DNA of 64,000 bases from Terrimonas pollutisoli (lineage in GTDB: Bacteria > Bacteroidota > Bacteroidia > Chitinophagales > Chitinophagaceae). Location: assembly GCF_029360765.1 (NCBI RefSeq), contig NZ_JARKNA010000009.1, positions 62,001 through 126,000 of the forward strand, read 5' to 3'. The first letter of the stretch is position 1. Each line of letters starts with the position of its first letter. The position numbers and the translations under genes were made by a program. Below the pieces are notes generated by a model. It did no database searches, was not told where the DNA came from, and was given only the letters and a program-made list of their open reading frames with translations. Positions 54,481 through 62,590 of this stretch are shown piece by piece.

Positions 54481-55965
54481 ATGAAACAAGGAAAAATAAA
54501 ACACAAAATTAATTACCTACCCGGGTTGTTTGCTGCAATTGCATTGCTGACTGCATCGTGCAATAAATATTTGGAGAAAGAACCAGATAACAGGGCTACG
54601 CTGGAGACGCCTGAAAAAATTGCACAACTACTGGGCACCGCTTACCCGCAGGCTAATTATGTTCCTTTTACAGAAACCTACTCTGATAATGTCGGTGACA
54701 TCGGGTTTGGTGATGCAGGCTCCCCGGATCTTAACACATCAAATGCTGATGCTTATTTTTTCAGAGATACCCGATCCATTGGTGAAGACACGCCGGAGTT
54801 TTATTGGTTTGCCTGTTATAAAGCCATTGCTGCTTGTAACCAGGCGTTGGAAACGATCAGCAAGGCGCAAAATCAAAACGATTACGTTGCATTAAGAGGC
54901 GAAGCCTTGGTCGCAAGAGCTTATGCTCATTTCATGCTGGTAAATCTATATTCCAAATTTTATGATCCTGCAACGGCTGCATCAGACCCCGGCATTCCTT
55001 ATGTTACAGAGCCTGAAAAAAACTTTATTAAACAGTATACAAGAGGAACGGTGGCAAGTGTGTATGAGATGATTGAAAAAGATTTGTTGGCGGGACTTCC
55101 TTATATCGATGACAAGACCTATAAAATTCCAAAGTATCATTTCAACAAAGCCGCAGCCAATGCTTTTGCCGCCCGGTTTTTTCTTTACAAAAAAGATTAC
55201 GCCAAAGTAATTCAGTATGCCCGCGAAGCCGTTCCAAATAATAATTTTTTACCCAACCTGCGACCCTGGAATACGATCTATACATCTATTGGATTAAATG
55301 ACATCGGGCCACGTTATGCAAAAGCTACAGAAAATGCTAACCTTTTATTGGCGGAGACTAAATCGTATTGGTTCCGCACAAATATCGCAGCCCGCTATGC
55401 GATGACGGCAGCAGTCAGAGATCTTTTATTGAGAAATGCTCCGGTATCAGGCGGTCAATGGGCTTTCCCCACCGGTAGCTATGTCGACAACCATTTTGTA
55501 GTTCCTAAAATTGATGAATACTTTGTGTTGGTTTCTGTCAATGCAGAAATTGGTGATGGCTATGTAATGGTTCCCCTCTTTACAGTAGAAGAAGTATTAT
55601 TTAACCTCGCCGAAGCCTATACCTACAACAACCAGTTGAATGAGGCGATAGCTTTATTGAATGTCTATCTCAGCACAAGGATAGAAGGATATAGCACCTC
55701 CCATAATATAAGCGCTGCTAAAATCAATGCTTATTACAATACAACAAATACCCAGGAAGGACTACTGAAGACAATACTTGCTTACAAGCGCAGTGAGTTT
55801 GTACATGAAGGAATGCGCTGGTTCGACATACAGCGGTACAAATTTACTGTTACACATACCACAACGAGTGGCGAACAACATGTTTTAACACCCGACGATC
55901 CACGTCGTTTGTTTCAATTGCCGGCAACTGTAAAACAATCAGGAATAGAACAAAACCCCAGATAA
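54481..55965 (+). CDS. SusD/RagB-type nutrient-binding lipoprotein
   Basis: 494 residues. The SPII signal ends LLTASCNKYLEKEPDN, and the rest shows the helical TPR-like SusD fold with ETYSDNVGDIGFGDAGSP, WFACYKAIAACNQALETI, LVARAYAHFMLVNLY, an EALVARAYAHFML helix, and the C-terminal YKRSEFVHEGMRWFDIQRYK. It caps the SusC barrel and binds substrate outside the cell. It lies 15 bases after susC. The substrate is not identified, as no glycan enzyme is nearby. Confidence 0.95.
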   Translation: MKQGKIKHKINYLPGLFAAIALLTASCNKYLEKEPDNRATLETPEKIAQLLGTAYPQANYVPFTETYSDNVGDIGFGDAGSPDLNTSNADAYFFRDTRSIGEDTPEFYWFACYKAIAACNQALETISKAQNQNDYVALRGEALVARAYAHFMLVNLYSKFYDPATAASDPGIPYVTEPEKNFIKQYTRGTVASVYEMIEKDLLAGLPYIDDKTYKIPKYHFNKAAANAFAARFFLYKKDYAKVIQYAREAVPNNNFLPNLRPWNTIYTSIGLNDIGPRYAKATENANLLLAETKSYWFRTNIAARYAMTAAVRDLLLRNAPVSGGQWAFPTGSYVDNHFVVPKIDEYFVLVSVNAEIGDGYVMVPLFTVEEVLFNLAEAYTYNNQLNEAIALLNVYLSTRIEGYSTSHNISAAKINAYYNTTNTQEGLLKTILAYKRSEFVHEGMRWFDIQRYKFTVTHTTTSGEQHVLTPDDPRRLFQLPATVKQSGIEQNPR

Positions 55966-55982
55966 CTTAATAAAAGATAACT

Positions 55983-56888
55983 ATGCGTTTTTTAAATATA
56001 TCCTTAACCGTAATATTATTTTCCTTTGCAGTGACTTCCTGTGAAAAAGAAGATGCACTGAATGTGGATGATATTCCCGGGCTCGGTGGCGATACCTGGG
56101 TGAAGGGCCCGATTGATCAATGGTTATATGATACATTGACGGTGCCTTTTAATATTGCCACCAAATACAAATGGGACCAGTTTGAACTGGAAGTAAATAA
56201 AACCATCGTTCCACCAAAAGAAGAAAAGGTAATACCGGTAATGCGGGCGGTAAAGAAAACGTGGATTGATCCCTATGTGTCCCAGGCTGGTGAATTGTTC
56301 TTCAAAAAATATTCTCCAAAGTTTTTTGTTTTGGCAGGCAGTGCCAGTTGGAATCTGGACGGGAGCATAACGCTTGGCACCGCTGAAGGCGGCCGTAAAG
56401 TTGTTTTATACCTGCTAAATGATTTCAAAAATAAAACGATGCCGGGTTATGTGCCTGCAGATTCTGTGGTACCGAAGCAGATGTTTCATGTAATACATCA
56501 TGAATTTGGCCATGTGCTCGACCAAACTATTCGTCGACCGGTGGAGTTTGATGCCGTTTGTGCCGGCTTTTATTCAAGCGACTGGATCAACACCAATGAT
56601 GCGGAAGCTATGAAAGATGGATTTATTACCGCTTATGCTTTGTCGAATCCGTTTGAAGATTTTGTAGAAATGGTTTCTATCATGTTGATAGAAGGCAGAT
56701 CAGGCTTTGACAGGATGGTAAACGGTATAACCGGTACCAGTGTAAGAGGAACGACTCCTGAAGAAGCAAAAGCAAGACTCAGGCTTAAGGAATCAATAGT
56801 GGTAAATTATTTCAAGCAGGCGTGGTCCATTGATTTTTACAGCCTGCAAACCAGGGTAAGGACTGCTATTCAAAATGAGATTTATTAA
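55983..56888 (+). CDS. Substrate import-associated zinc metallohydrolase lipoprotein
   Basis: 301 residues with an SPII signal ending VTSCEKED. A zincin motif HEFGH (H173-E174-F-G-H177) is followed by a third-ligand candidate Glu at 225 or 229 in FEDFVEMVS. This matches the TIGR04549-type lipoproteins that travel with SusC/SusD. It probably trims protein or peptide substrate on the surface before import (inference). The adjacent SusCD genes, the spacing of 17 bases and the following DUF4302 gene indicate one operon. Confidence 0.88.
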   Translation: MRFLNISLTVILFSFAVTSCEKEDALNVDDIPGLGGDTWVKGPIDQWLYDTLTVPFNIATKYKWDQFELEVNKTIVPPKEEKVIPVMRAVKKTWIDPYVSQAGELFFKKYSPKFFVLAGSASWNLDGSITLGTAEGGRKVVLYLLNDFKNKTMPGYVPADSVVPKQMFHVIHHEFGHVLDQTIRRPVEFDAVCAGFYSSDWINTNDAEAMKDGFITAYALSNPFEDFVEMVSIMLIEGRSGFDRMVNGITGTSVRGTTPEEAKARLRLKESIVVNYFKQAWSIDFYSLQTRVRTAIQNEIY

Positions 56889-56922
56889 TTGACAATCTGT
56901 GATGATTGTAAAAAGAAATTAC

Positions 56923-58233
56923 ATGAAGAGAATTTTTTTATTTTTTCTACCGATAGTGTTGATTGTTTCATCGTGTAAAAAAGATGATGATACTGCCTTT
57001 GAACAATCACCCGATGAACGTATCAATGAAGCGATAGCAAAATATCAATCGGCGCTGACAGGTTCGGCAACAGGCTGGAATGCAACTATCAGAACAGGTA
57101 ATGGCGGCATTTATCATTTTCACTTTCGGTTTAATGAAACAAACAGGGTATTTATGTTTGCTGACATAAACCTGGAAACCGCTTCAACTGTACGAGAAAG
57201 CAGTTATCGCCTGAAAGCCCTGCAAACACCTGCACTTATTTTTGATACGTATTCTTACCTGCATATTTTATCAGACCCTGATGCCAGAGTTAATGGCGGG
57301 AATTTTGGTTTAGGTCTTTCTTCCGATTTCGAATTTTCGCTTGATTCATTGGCCACTGACAGTATCAAACTTACCGGCAGAGTTAATAATACCAAGGTGA
57401 CGTTGGTAAGGGCGACGCAACAGGATCTGGACGCCTGGCAAAACGGCCAGTGGGCAAGAGTGCTGGCATTTGAAAATATCAATAAGATCCCCACGTACTT
57501 TAAGCGAATAAATATCGGCGGCACTAACTACGAAGTAAGAGTTGATCTCGTCAGCAGAACCATTACTTTTACGTGGGTAGATGGAAGCGGCAACCTGCAA
57601 CAATTCACTACCGGCTATAACTACAACTCTTCGGGTATCGTTTTTCTCACGCCATTTAATGCTGGTTCGCAAACAGTGAACGGTTTGGAAATTACCGGGT
57701 GGGATGCGACCAACTTGTTGATAAATGTAAAAGTGAATGGTACCGCAGCTACAATTGCCGGCGCTGCGCAACCGCTTAAAGTTGACCTGACGGCACCCAG
57801 GAGATGGTGGAATTTTGCTACCAATAATGACAGCCTTTATTGGGTATCATTCAATGGCTTTACAGTAGATGGAGTGCCGGATGCCTACAACATTACCTCT
57901 CTCAACAGGTATTATTTTTTAATATACTGGCCTGAATTTGAAACAGGAAATGACTTATTTGCTCCAATTTTCTTAAACACTGCAGGTGATAGGCTTGAAT
58001 TGCAGTATGGCGCAGCACCAGATACCCCCCAGTTTACAGGAGACGGAAGAGCTGTTTTTACATCACTGAACTTTCAATATGGCACCTATCCATCAACCGG
58101 ACCAGCCAGGTTGAGCAGAAATCAACTCCTGATACCACAGGGTTACTATTTCATTCAAACCAGTCCAACCAGCTATGATATGGTAAGCGCCGCAGACGCC
58201 AGGGCCTGGATTACCTGGCAATGGCTTTTTTAA
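56923..58233 (+). CDS. DUF4302 lipoprotein
   Basis: 436 residues. ATG 56923 gives the SPII signal MKRIFLFFLPIVLIVSSCKKDDD; an upstream Met at 56899 would add eight residues. The DUF4302 features include ERINEAIAKYQSALTGSATGWNATIRTGNGGIYHFHFRFNETNRVFMF and later beta-rich segments. The family travels with SusCD-metallohydrolase systems; its role is unknown, perhaps substrate binding. It is the fourth gene of the locus. Confidence 0.85.
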   Translation: MKRIFLFFLPIVLIVSSCKKDDDTAFEQSPDERINEAIAKYQSALTGSATGWNATIRTGNGGIYHFHFRFNETNRVFMFADINLETASTVRESSYRLKALQTPALIFDTYSYLHILSDPDARVNGGNFGLGLSSDFEFSLDSLATDSIKLTGRVNNTKVTLVRATQQDLDAWQNGQWARVLAFENINKIPTYFKRINIGGTNYEVRVDLVSRTITFTWVDGSGNLQQFTTGYNYNSSGIVFLTPFNAGSQTVNGLEITGWDATNLLINVKVNGTAATIAGAAQPLKVDLTAPRRWWNFATNNDSLYWVSFNGFTVDGVPDAYNITSLNRYYFLIYWPEFETGNDLFAPIFLNTAGDRLELQYGAAPDTPQFTGDGRAVFTSLNFQYGTYPSTGPARLSRNQLLIPQGYYFIQTSPTSYDMVSAADARAWITWQWLF

Positions 58234-58411
58234 TGGAAGAATTTTTCGAAAATAACCTGGAGACAATTTTTTAAAGTCGGAAATAAAATAATTCTGATCA
58301 ACCAAATTATATTTTAAAAGTTTGCATAAATTGATTGTAATTAAGCCAGATCGCCTGGTAATTTTTCCCAAAACGTAACATCTAACTTTTAAATAATAAA
58401 AAATTAAAGCT

Positions 58412-58999
58412 ATGAGACTAAAATTGTTCCCAATAACTTTCGTGTTTGCTTCAGCAATTGCAATAGTAATGTCTTCTTGTGCAAAAGATGGTGATCAGGG
58501 ACCCGCGGGTGCTGCCGGTCCTGCTGGACCTGCTGGGCCGGCCGGAGCTGCAGGACCTGCCGGGCCTGCAGGAACGGCTAATGTGATTTATTCTGCGTGG
58601 CTAACTTCAGCATTTAAGGCTGATACATTCAGAACTACAGGAAACGTTCTCGATACAGCTGGTTTTTATGTCGATATTGATGCTCCAAAATTAGACTTAG
58701 CTATGCTGGATAGAGGAGAAATGAAAGTGTATGTAAATCTTGGCACTCCTGCTGAACCGGTTGTTTATCCTCTTCCTTTTTTAGGTGCTGTATATATAGA
58801 ACCGATTTTTTTGTTGAATACTGTTGAAATATATTCAAGTGGTTCAAAGTCACCCAATTTGCAGGCTGCTTTGGGTCAGACGCCTTTTCGATACATACTC
58901 ATCCCCGGTGGAACCGCCGGTAGAACGGCTCCGGGAGGAAAAACAATTGACTGGAATAACTATAAGGAAGTGCAGGCGTACCTGGGATTAAAGGATTAG
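58412..58999 (+). CDS. Collagen-like triplet-repeat lipoprotein (first paralogue)
   Basis: 195 residues. The SPII signal ends IVMSSCAKDG. A collagen-like run of ten Gly-X-Y triplets (residues 27-56, GDQ GPA GAA GPA ...) is followed by a 100-residue domain with FKADTFRTTGNVLDTAGFYVDIDAPKLDLAMLDRGEMKVYV and PVVYPLPFLGAVYIEPIFL. The last 37 residues (from FRYILIPGGTAGR) are nearly identical to the paralogue at 59174. It may be a surface stalk protein of the import locus (inference). Separated from DUF4302 by 178 bases, so perhaps its own unit. Confidence 0.8.
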   Translation: MRLKLFPITFVFASAIAIVMSSCAKDGDQGPAGAAGPAGPAGPAGAAGPAGPAGTANVIYSAWLTSAFKADTFRTTGNVLDTAGFYVDIDAPKLDLAMLDRGEMKVYVNLGTPAEPVVYPLPFLGAVYIEPIFLLNTVEIYSSGSKSPNLQAALGQTPFRYILIPGGTAGRTAPGGKTIDWNNYKEVQAYLGLKD

Positions 59000-59046
59000 A
59001 AATAGAATCTCAGAATTTAAATTCACCAAAGCACATTTAAGAGATA

Positions 59047-59088
59047 CATGAGCAATCCGATGGTCCGGCAACCGTCGGATTGCTCATG
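59047..59088. terminator. Very stable hairpin between the collagen-like genes
   Basis: CATGAGCAATCCGA (59047-59060) pairs perfectly with TCGGATTGCTCATG (59075-59088). Inner bases extend the stem by four more pairs including one wobble, leaving a CCGGCA loop. No T run follows, so it may be a terminator or an RNA-stabilising element. The rest of the gap to 59174 holds nothing else clear. Confidence 0.6.
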
Positions 59089-59173
59089 TTCGATAGATTT
59101 ATCACTGTGTGCCCCCATTTTTCAATCGCTTAGGTGAACACGGATTGAACGTAATAAAATAAAATCAGACTTT

Positions 59174-59719
59174 ATGAAACAAAAGATTTTTGCAATCCCC
59201 TATTATCCGATAATAGCAATTATTATACTACTGGCCTCTTGTAAAAAAGGCGATACCGGTTCGCAAGGCCCTGCAGGACCCTCCGGGACTGCCAATGTTT
59301 TTTATACAGAATGGTTTAATGTAGACTACAATGCCGAGACCGATTCAAACGGTGATACTATAAGGTTTTTTGCTACTATCCCGGCTCCCCGGCTTGTCGA
59401 TTCAATTATAGCAAAAGGTGAAATAAAAGTGTATTTTAATAAGAGTGTTCCTACCCAGCCTGATGTGGTACCCCTTCCGTATTTCGATCCCATTTATTTT
59501 GATCCGGCAGTAGTGTTAAACCCGAAATTTAATCCGGGATTAATTTATCTATCATCAAATTATAACATGGGAACATTTGACGAAGGTGCACAGAAACGTT
59601 ATCAATACAGGTATATTCTCATTCCCGGCGGCACAGCAGGTCGGGCTGCACCAGGAGGAAAAACAATTGACTGGAATAATTACAAAGAAGTGCAGGCATA
59701 CCTCGGCCTAAAGGATTAA
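59174..59719 (+). CDS. Collagen-like lipoprotein (second paralogue)
   Basis: 181 residues with an SPII signal ending LLASCKKGD. Only five Gly-X-Y triplets (residues 26-40) are present. The following domain has ETDSNGDTIRFFATIPAPRLVDSIIAKGEIKVYFNKSVPTQPDVVPLPYFDPIYF, which aligns with the first paralogue at low identity. The last 37 residues match it at 35 positions. At the DNA level the tail has many synonymous differences, so conservation appears to be by selection on protein, with one 26-base identical block. Ends at a strong terminator. Confidence 0.8.
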   Translation: MKQKIFAIPYYPIIAIIILLASCKKGDTGSQGPAGPSGTANVFYTEWFNVDYNAETDSNGDTIRFFATIPAPRLVDSIIAKGEIKVYFNKSVPTQPDVVPLPYFDPIYFDPAVVLNPKFNPGLIYLSSNYNMGTFDEGAQKRYQYRYILIPGGTAGRAAPGGKTIDWNNYKEVQAYLGLKD

Positions 59720-59760
59720 ACAGACTTTTTTCAAAATACTATTTCACGGCGCATCAATAG

Positions 59761-59787
59761 CAAAGCCGGTCATACTGACCGGCTTTG
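59761..59787. terminator. Bidirectional terminator before the TlpA-like gene
   Basis: CAAAGCCGGTCA (59761-59772), loop TAC, TGACCGGCTTTG (59776-59787): a perfect 12-base stem between convergent genes, followed by TTGATTTTATT. Confidence 0.85.
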
Positions 59788-59814
59788 TTGATTTTATTCA
59801 AAGTGATAAATTCT

Positions 59815-60996
59815 CTAATGCAGTACTTCAGTTAACTTCTGTTCCAACATTGGACCTCTTAATGCTTGCCCAATCACTTTACCCTGGGGATCTATTAATA
59901 CATTAAACGGAATACCATCAAATCGATACAAGGATACAACCGGGCTGTTCCAGAATTGCAGATCGCTGATATTAGTCCATGTCAGTTTATCATCATTGAT
60001 CGCTTTTAACCATTTGTCTTTTTGACCTGGCCGGTCAAGTGATACCCCGAGTACAGTAAAATTTTTATCCTTGAATTGCTGGTACGCTTTTACGAGATTA
60101 GGATTTTCTCTTCGGCAAGGCCCACACCAGCTTGCCCAAAAATCAACCAGTACATATTTGCCGCGGAATGAACTCAACTTTATTTCTTTTCCATTCACAT
60201 CGGGCATAGAAAAATCAGGGGCCTCTTTACCCACCCAATTGGCCAGTATTTCTTTTTGAGCCTGTTTATCCAATGTGGCTTTGATGACGGCTACCGCTTG
60301 GTGTGTTGGATATTTTTTTGCTGCTTCATTCACAATAGTTGTCACCTCCTCATTACTTAATGGCTCCAATCCAAAGCCGGCATTATTGGCTGTTGACTGA
60401 TAGTAACCCAACTCAAACATGATGAGGGCCGGGTTATTTGCTTTCACTAAGGCCTCTTCAGAATAACTTTTAATTTTCCCAGCCAGTGATTTTTGCTCTG
60501 CCATTAATGGGAAAAGTAAACTATCAGCTGCACCTGTTCTTTGTAGACTATCGGCCTGGCGGGCTATTCCAAATATTTTTTGCAGGTCATTATTAAAAGC
60601 ATACATAAAGTCTTTCATCTGCTGGCTTGCAGGTGAACCTTCTACTTCATACTTTTCAGCAAACTCACTGTTTTCCTTGCTCAGTTGAATAGTTAATTTA
60701 ACTTTCTCTACATCATTGATCACCGAAGCAACGGGGTATTTATTTTGATCGAGACGAAGATTATAAACAACAGACTCACCCGCATCAGTTGTCAAAGAAA
60801 ATTTTCCGTCTTTGCCCAATGCAGCTGAATCAGCCAGCGTTGGCTGCATAGTAGCTGCCGGAATTTTTTCCAGGTAAATCATTTTTGCGTTGCTGTTGGA
60901 AACAGTTCCGCTTACTGAAAATTTTTTCTCTTTAGACGCCCCGCCACACGAAATCAATATGGTCGTTGCTAATCCAGCAACAAGAAAACTGCGCAT
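59815..60996 (-). CDS. TlpA-like thioredoxin-fold lipoprotein (DUF4369 N-terminus)
   Basis: 393 residues. The SPII signal ends ILISCGGAS, followed by a DUF4369-like domain (about 25-120), a helical middle and an AhpC/TSA thioredoxin domain (about 255-393). The CXXC is C291-G-P-C294 in FWASWCGPCRREN, and the cis-Pro is in DGIPFNVLID. It probably acts as a disulfide or resistance oxidoreductase in the periplasm, a common Bacteroidota architecture. It ends 40 bases before gatB begins on the same strand, possibly cotranscribed. Confidence 0.9.
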   Translation of the reverse strand: MRSFLVAGLATTILISCGGASKEKKFSVSGTVSNSNAKMIYLEKIPAATMQPTLADSAALGKDGKFSLTTDAGESVVYNLRLDQNKYPVASVINDVEKVKLTIQLSKENSEFAEKYEVEGSPASQQMKDFMYAFNNDLQKIFGIARQADSLQRTGAADSLLFPLMAEQKSLAGKIKSYSEEALVKANNPALIMFELGYYQSTANNAGFGLEPLSNEEVTTIVNEAAKKYPTHQAVAVIKATLDKQAQKEILANWVGKEAPDFSMPDVNGKEIKLSSFRGKYVLVDFWASWCGPCRRENPNLVKAYQQFKDKNFTVLGVSLDRPGQKDKWLKAINDDKLTWTNISDLQFWNSPVVSLYRFDGIPFNVLIDPQGKVIGQALRGPMLEQKLTEVLH

Positions 60997-61036
60997 GCTT
61001 TATAATTTAAAATGACAACAGTCCGGTGCTGTTTTA

Positions 61037-62485
61037 TTATGGTTTAAGTTTCTCCAACAATATCTCGTTAGTAGCTTTTGGATCGGCCTTTCCTTTTGAT
61101 CGTTTCATTACTTCACCAACGAATAAGGATAGCAAACCCTTCTTACCTTTTTTATATTCCTTCACTTTCTCAGCATGTTTCTCCAGGACTTCATTAATAA
61201 TCGGCTCAAGACTACCAGCATCCGATTGTTGAATAAGATTTTGACTGATTGCTATCTGTTCGGGATCTCCTGCCGGATCATTTAATAACAGAGAAAGTAA
61301 TTTGCCGGAAGCAACAGAAAAACTGAGCTTGCCATTATCAATTAATCCTATCAATTTGGCTATCTGCCCGGGGTTCAACGGAAATTCTTCAACTCCCTTA
61401 TTATTTTCATTCAACCATGACTTCAACGGTCCCAGCATCCAATTGGATGCAGCCTTATAATTAGCTGTTTGTTCAGCAATTTTTTCAAAATAATCAGCGA
61501 TCTTTTTTTCATCACTAAGAACGTAGGCGTCATATTCAGGAAGCTTCCAGGCAGAAACATATTTTCCTACCCTATCCTCCTGTAATGCCGGAATTGATCG
61601 ACGGATCGATTCAATAAAATCTTCCTCTAAATTGAATGGTGTGAGATCGGGATCAGGAAAATAGCGATAATCATCAGCGTCTTCCTTGTCACGAATGGCG
61701 AATGTAGTTCCGTTATTAGCGTCAAAACTTCTCGTTTGCTGCAAAATAGTTTCGCCTTTATCCAGCATACCCATGAGACGTTTTGCTTCAAAGTCAATAG
61801 CACGTTTGACGTTCCGGATACTATTGAGATTTTTTACTTCCACTTTTGTCCCCAGTTTGGGATCGCCTTTGCGGCGCACTGACACGTTTGCATCACAGCG
61901 AAAACTTCCCTCCTCCATGTTACCGTCACAAACTTCCAGGTATCTCACCAGCTTACGCAATTCAGTCAAGTAGCTATATGCTTCGTCACTGCTCCTGATA
62001 TCCGGTTCGCTTACTATTTCGATCAGCGGGGTGCCGGCCCGGTTGTAGTCGATACAAGTATTGTTTTCATCTACATCGTGCAGGCTTTTACCTGCATCCT
62101 CTTCCATATGAATCCGGTTGAGCCGGATGCTTTTCTCTTCGCCATTTACTTTTATCTTAACAAAGCCATTTTTACAAATAGGAGTAGTGTGTTGCGAAAC
62201 CTGGTAACCTTTGGGAAGATCGGGGTAGAAATAGTTTTTACGGGCAAAATAATTTTGTCGCTCGATCTCGCAATGACAGGCAAGGCCCATTTTAATGGCA
62301 AATTCAATGGCCTTTTTGTTCATTTTGGGCAGCGTCCCCGGATGTGCAAGGGTGATCGGGCTTACCTGTGTATTGGGTTCGGAACCATAGGCAATACTAT
62401 CGCCACAAAAAAGCTTGCTTTGGGTAAGCAATTGAGCATGTACTTCCAGCCCAACTACAATCTCATATATATCCTGGTTGGTCAT
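61037..62485 (-). CDS. gatB: Asp/Glu-tRNA amidotransferase subunit B
   Basis: 482 residues. GatB is the core of GatCAB, which converts Glu-tRNA-Gln and Asp-tRNA-Asn. Motifs VVGLEVHAQLLTQSKLFCGDS, HPGTLPKMNKKAIEFAIKMGLA, YFYPDLPKGYQVSQHTTPICKNG and RIHMEEDAGKSLHD...YNRAGTPLIEIVSEPDIRS are complete, and the C-terminal tail domain with LNNP and KGKADPKATNEILLEKL binds tRNA. ATG 62485 gives the usual MTNQDIYEIV start. gatA and gatC are not in the window. The -7 box TATTTTTG is 15 bases upstream. Confidence 0.97.
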   Translation of the reverse strand: MTNQDIYEIVVGLEVHAQLLTQSKLFCGDSIAYGSEPNTQVSPITLAHPGTLPKMNKKAIEFAIKMGLACHCEIERQNYFARKNYFYPDLPKGYQVSQHTTPICKNGFVKIKVNGEEKSIRLNRIHMEEDAGKSLHDVDENNTCIDYNRAGTPLIEIVSEPDIRSSDEAYSYLTELRKLVRYLEVCDGNMEEGSFRCDANVSVRRKGDPKLGTKVEVKNLNSIRNVKRAIDFEAKRLMGMLDKGETILQQTRSFDANNGTTFAIRDKEDADDYRYFPDPDLTPFNLEEDFIESIRRSIPALQEDRVGKYVSAWKLPEYDAYVLSDEKKIADYFEKIAEQTANYKAASNWMLGPLKSWLNENNKGVEEFPLNPGQIAKLIGLIDNGKLSFSVASGKLLSLLLNDPAGDPEQIAISQNLIQQSDAGSLEPIINEVLEKHAEKVKEYKKGKKGLLSLFVGEVMKRSKGKADPKATNEILLEKLKP

Positions 62486-62500
62486 TTTTTTAAAAGTCAG

Positions 62501-62508
62501 CAAAAATA
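62501..62508 (-). promoter_or_regulatory. -7 box TATTTTTG for gatB
   Basis: An exact TAnnTTTG match on the minus strand, 15 bases before the gatB ATG. Confidence 0.55.
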
Positions 62509-62536
62509 ACCCATTTTGGCGGGCTGAACTGTTATA

Positions 62537-62571
62537 AAAAAAGCAAACCCCGTCTTTTGAACGGGGTGCGC
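62537..62571 (-). terminator. Intrinsic terminator after the PDZ gene
   Basis: ACCCCGT (62547-62553) pairs with ACGGGGT (62561-62567). On the minus strand the stem is followed by TTGCTTTTTTT, as needed for termination of the PDZ-protein gene. Confidence 0.7.
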
Positions 62572-62590
62572 ATGCTCGATGTATATATGA

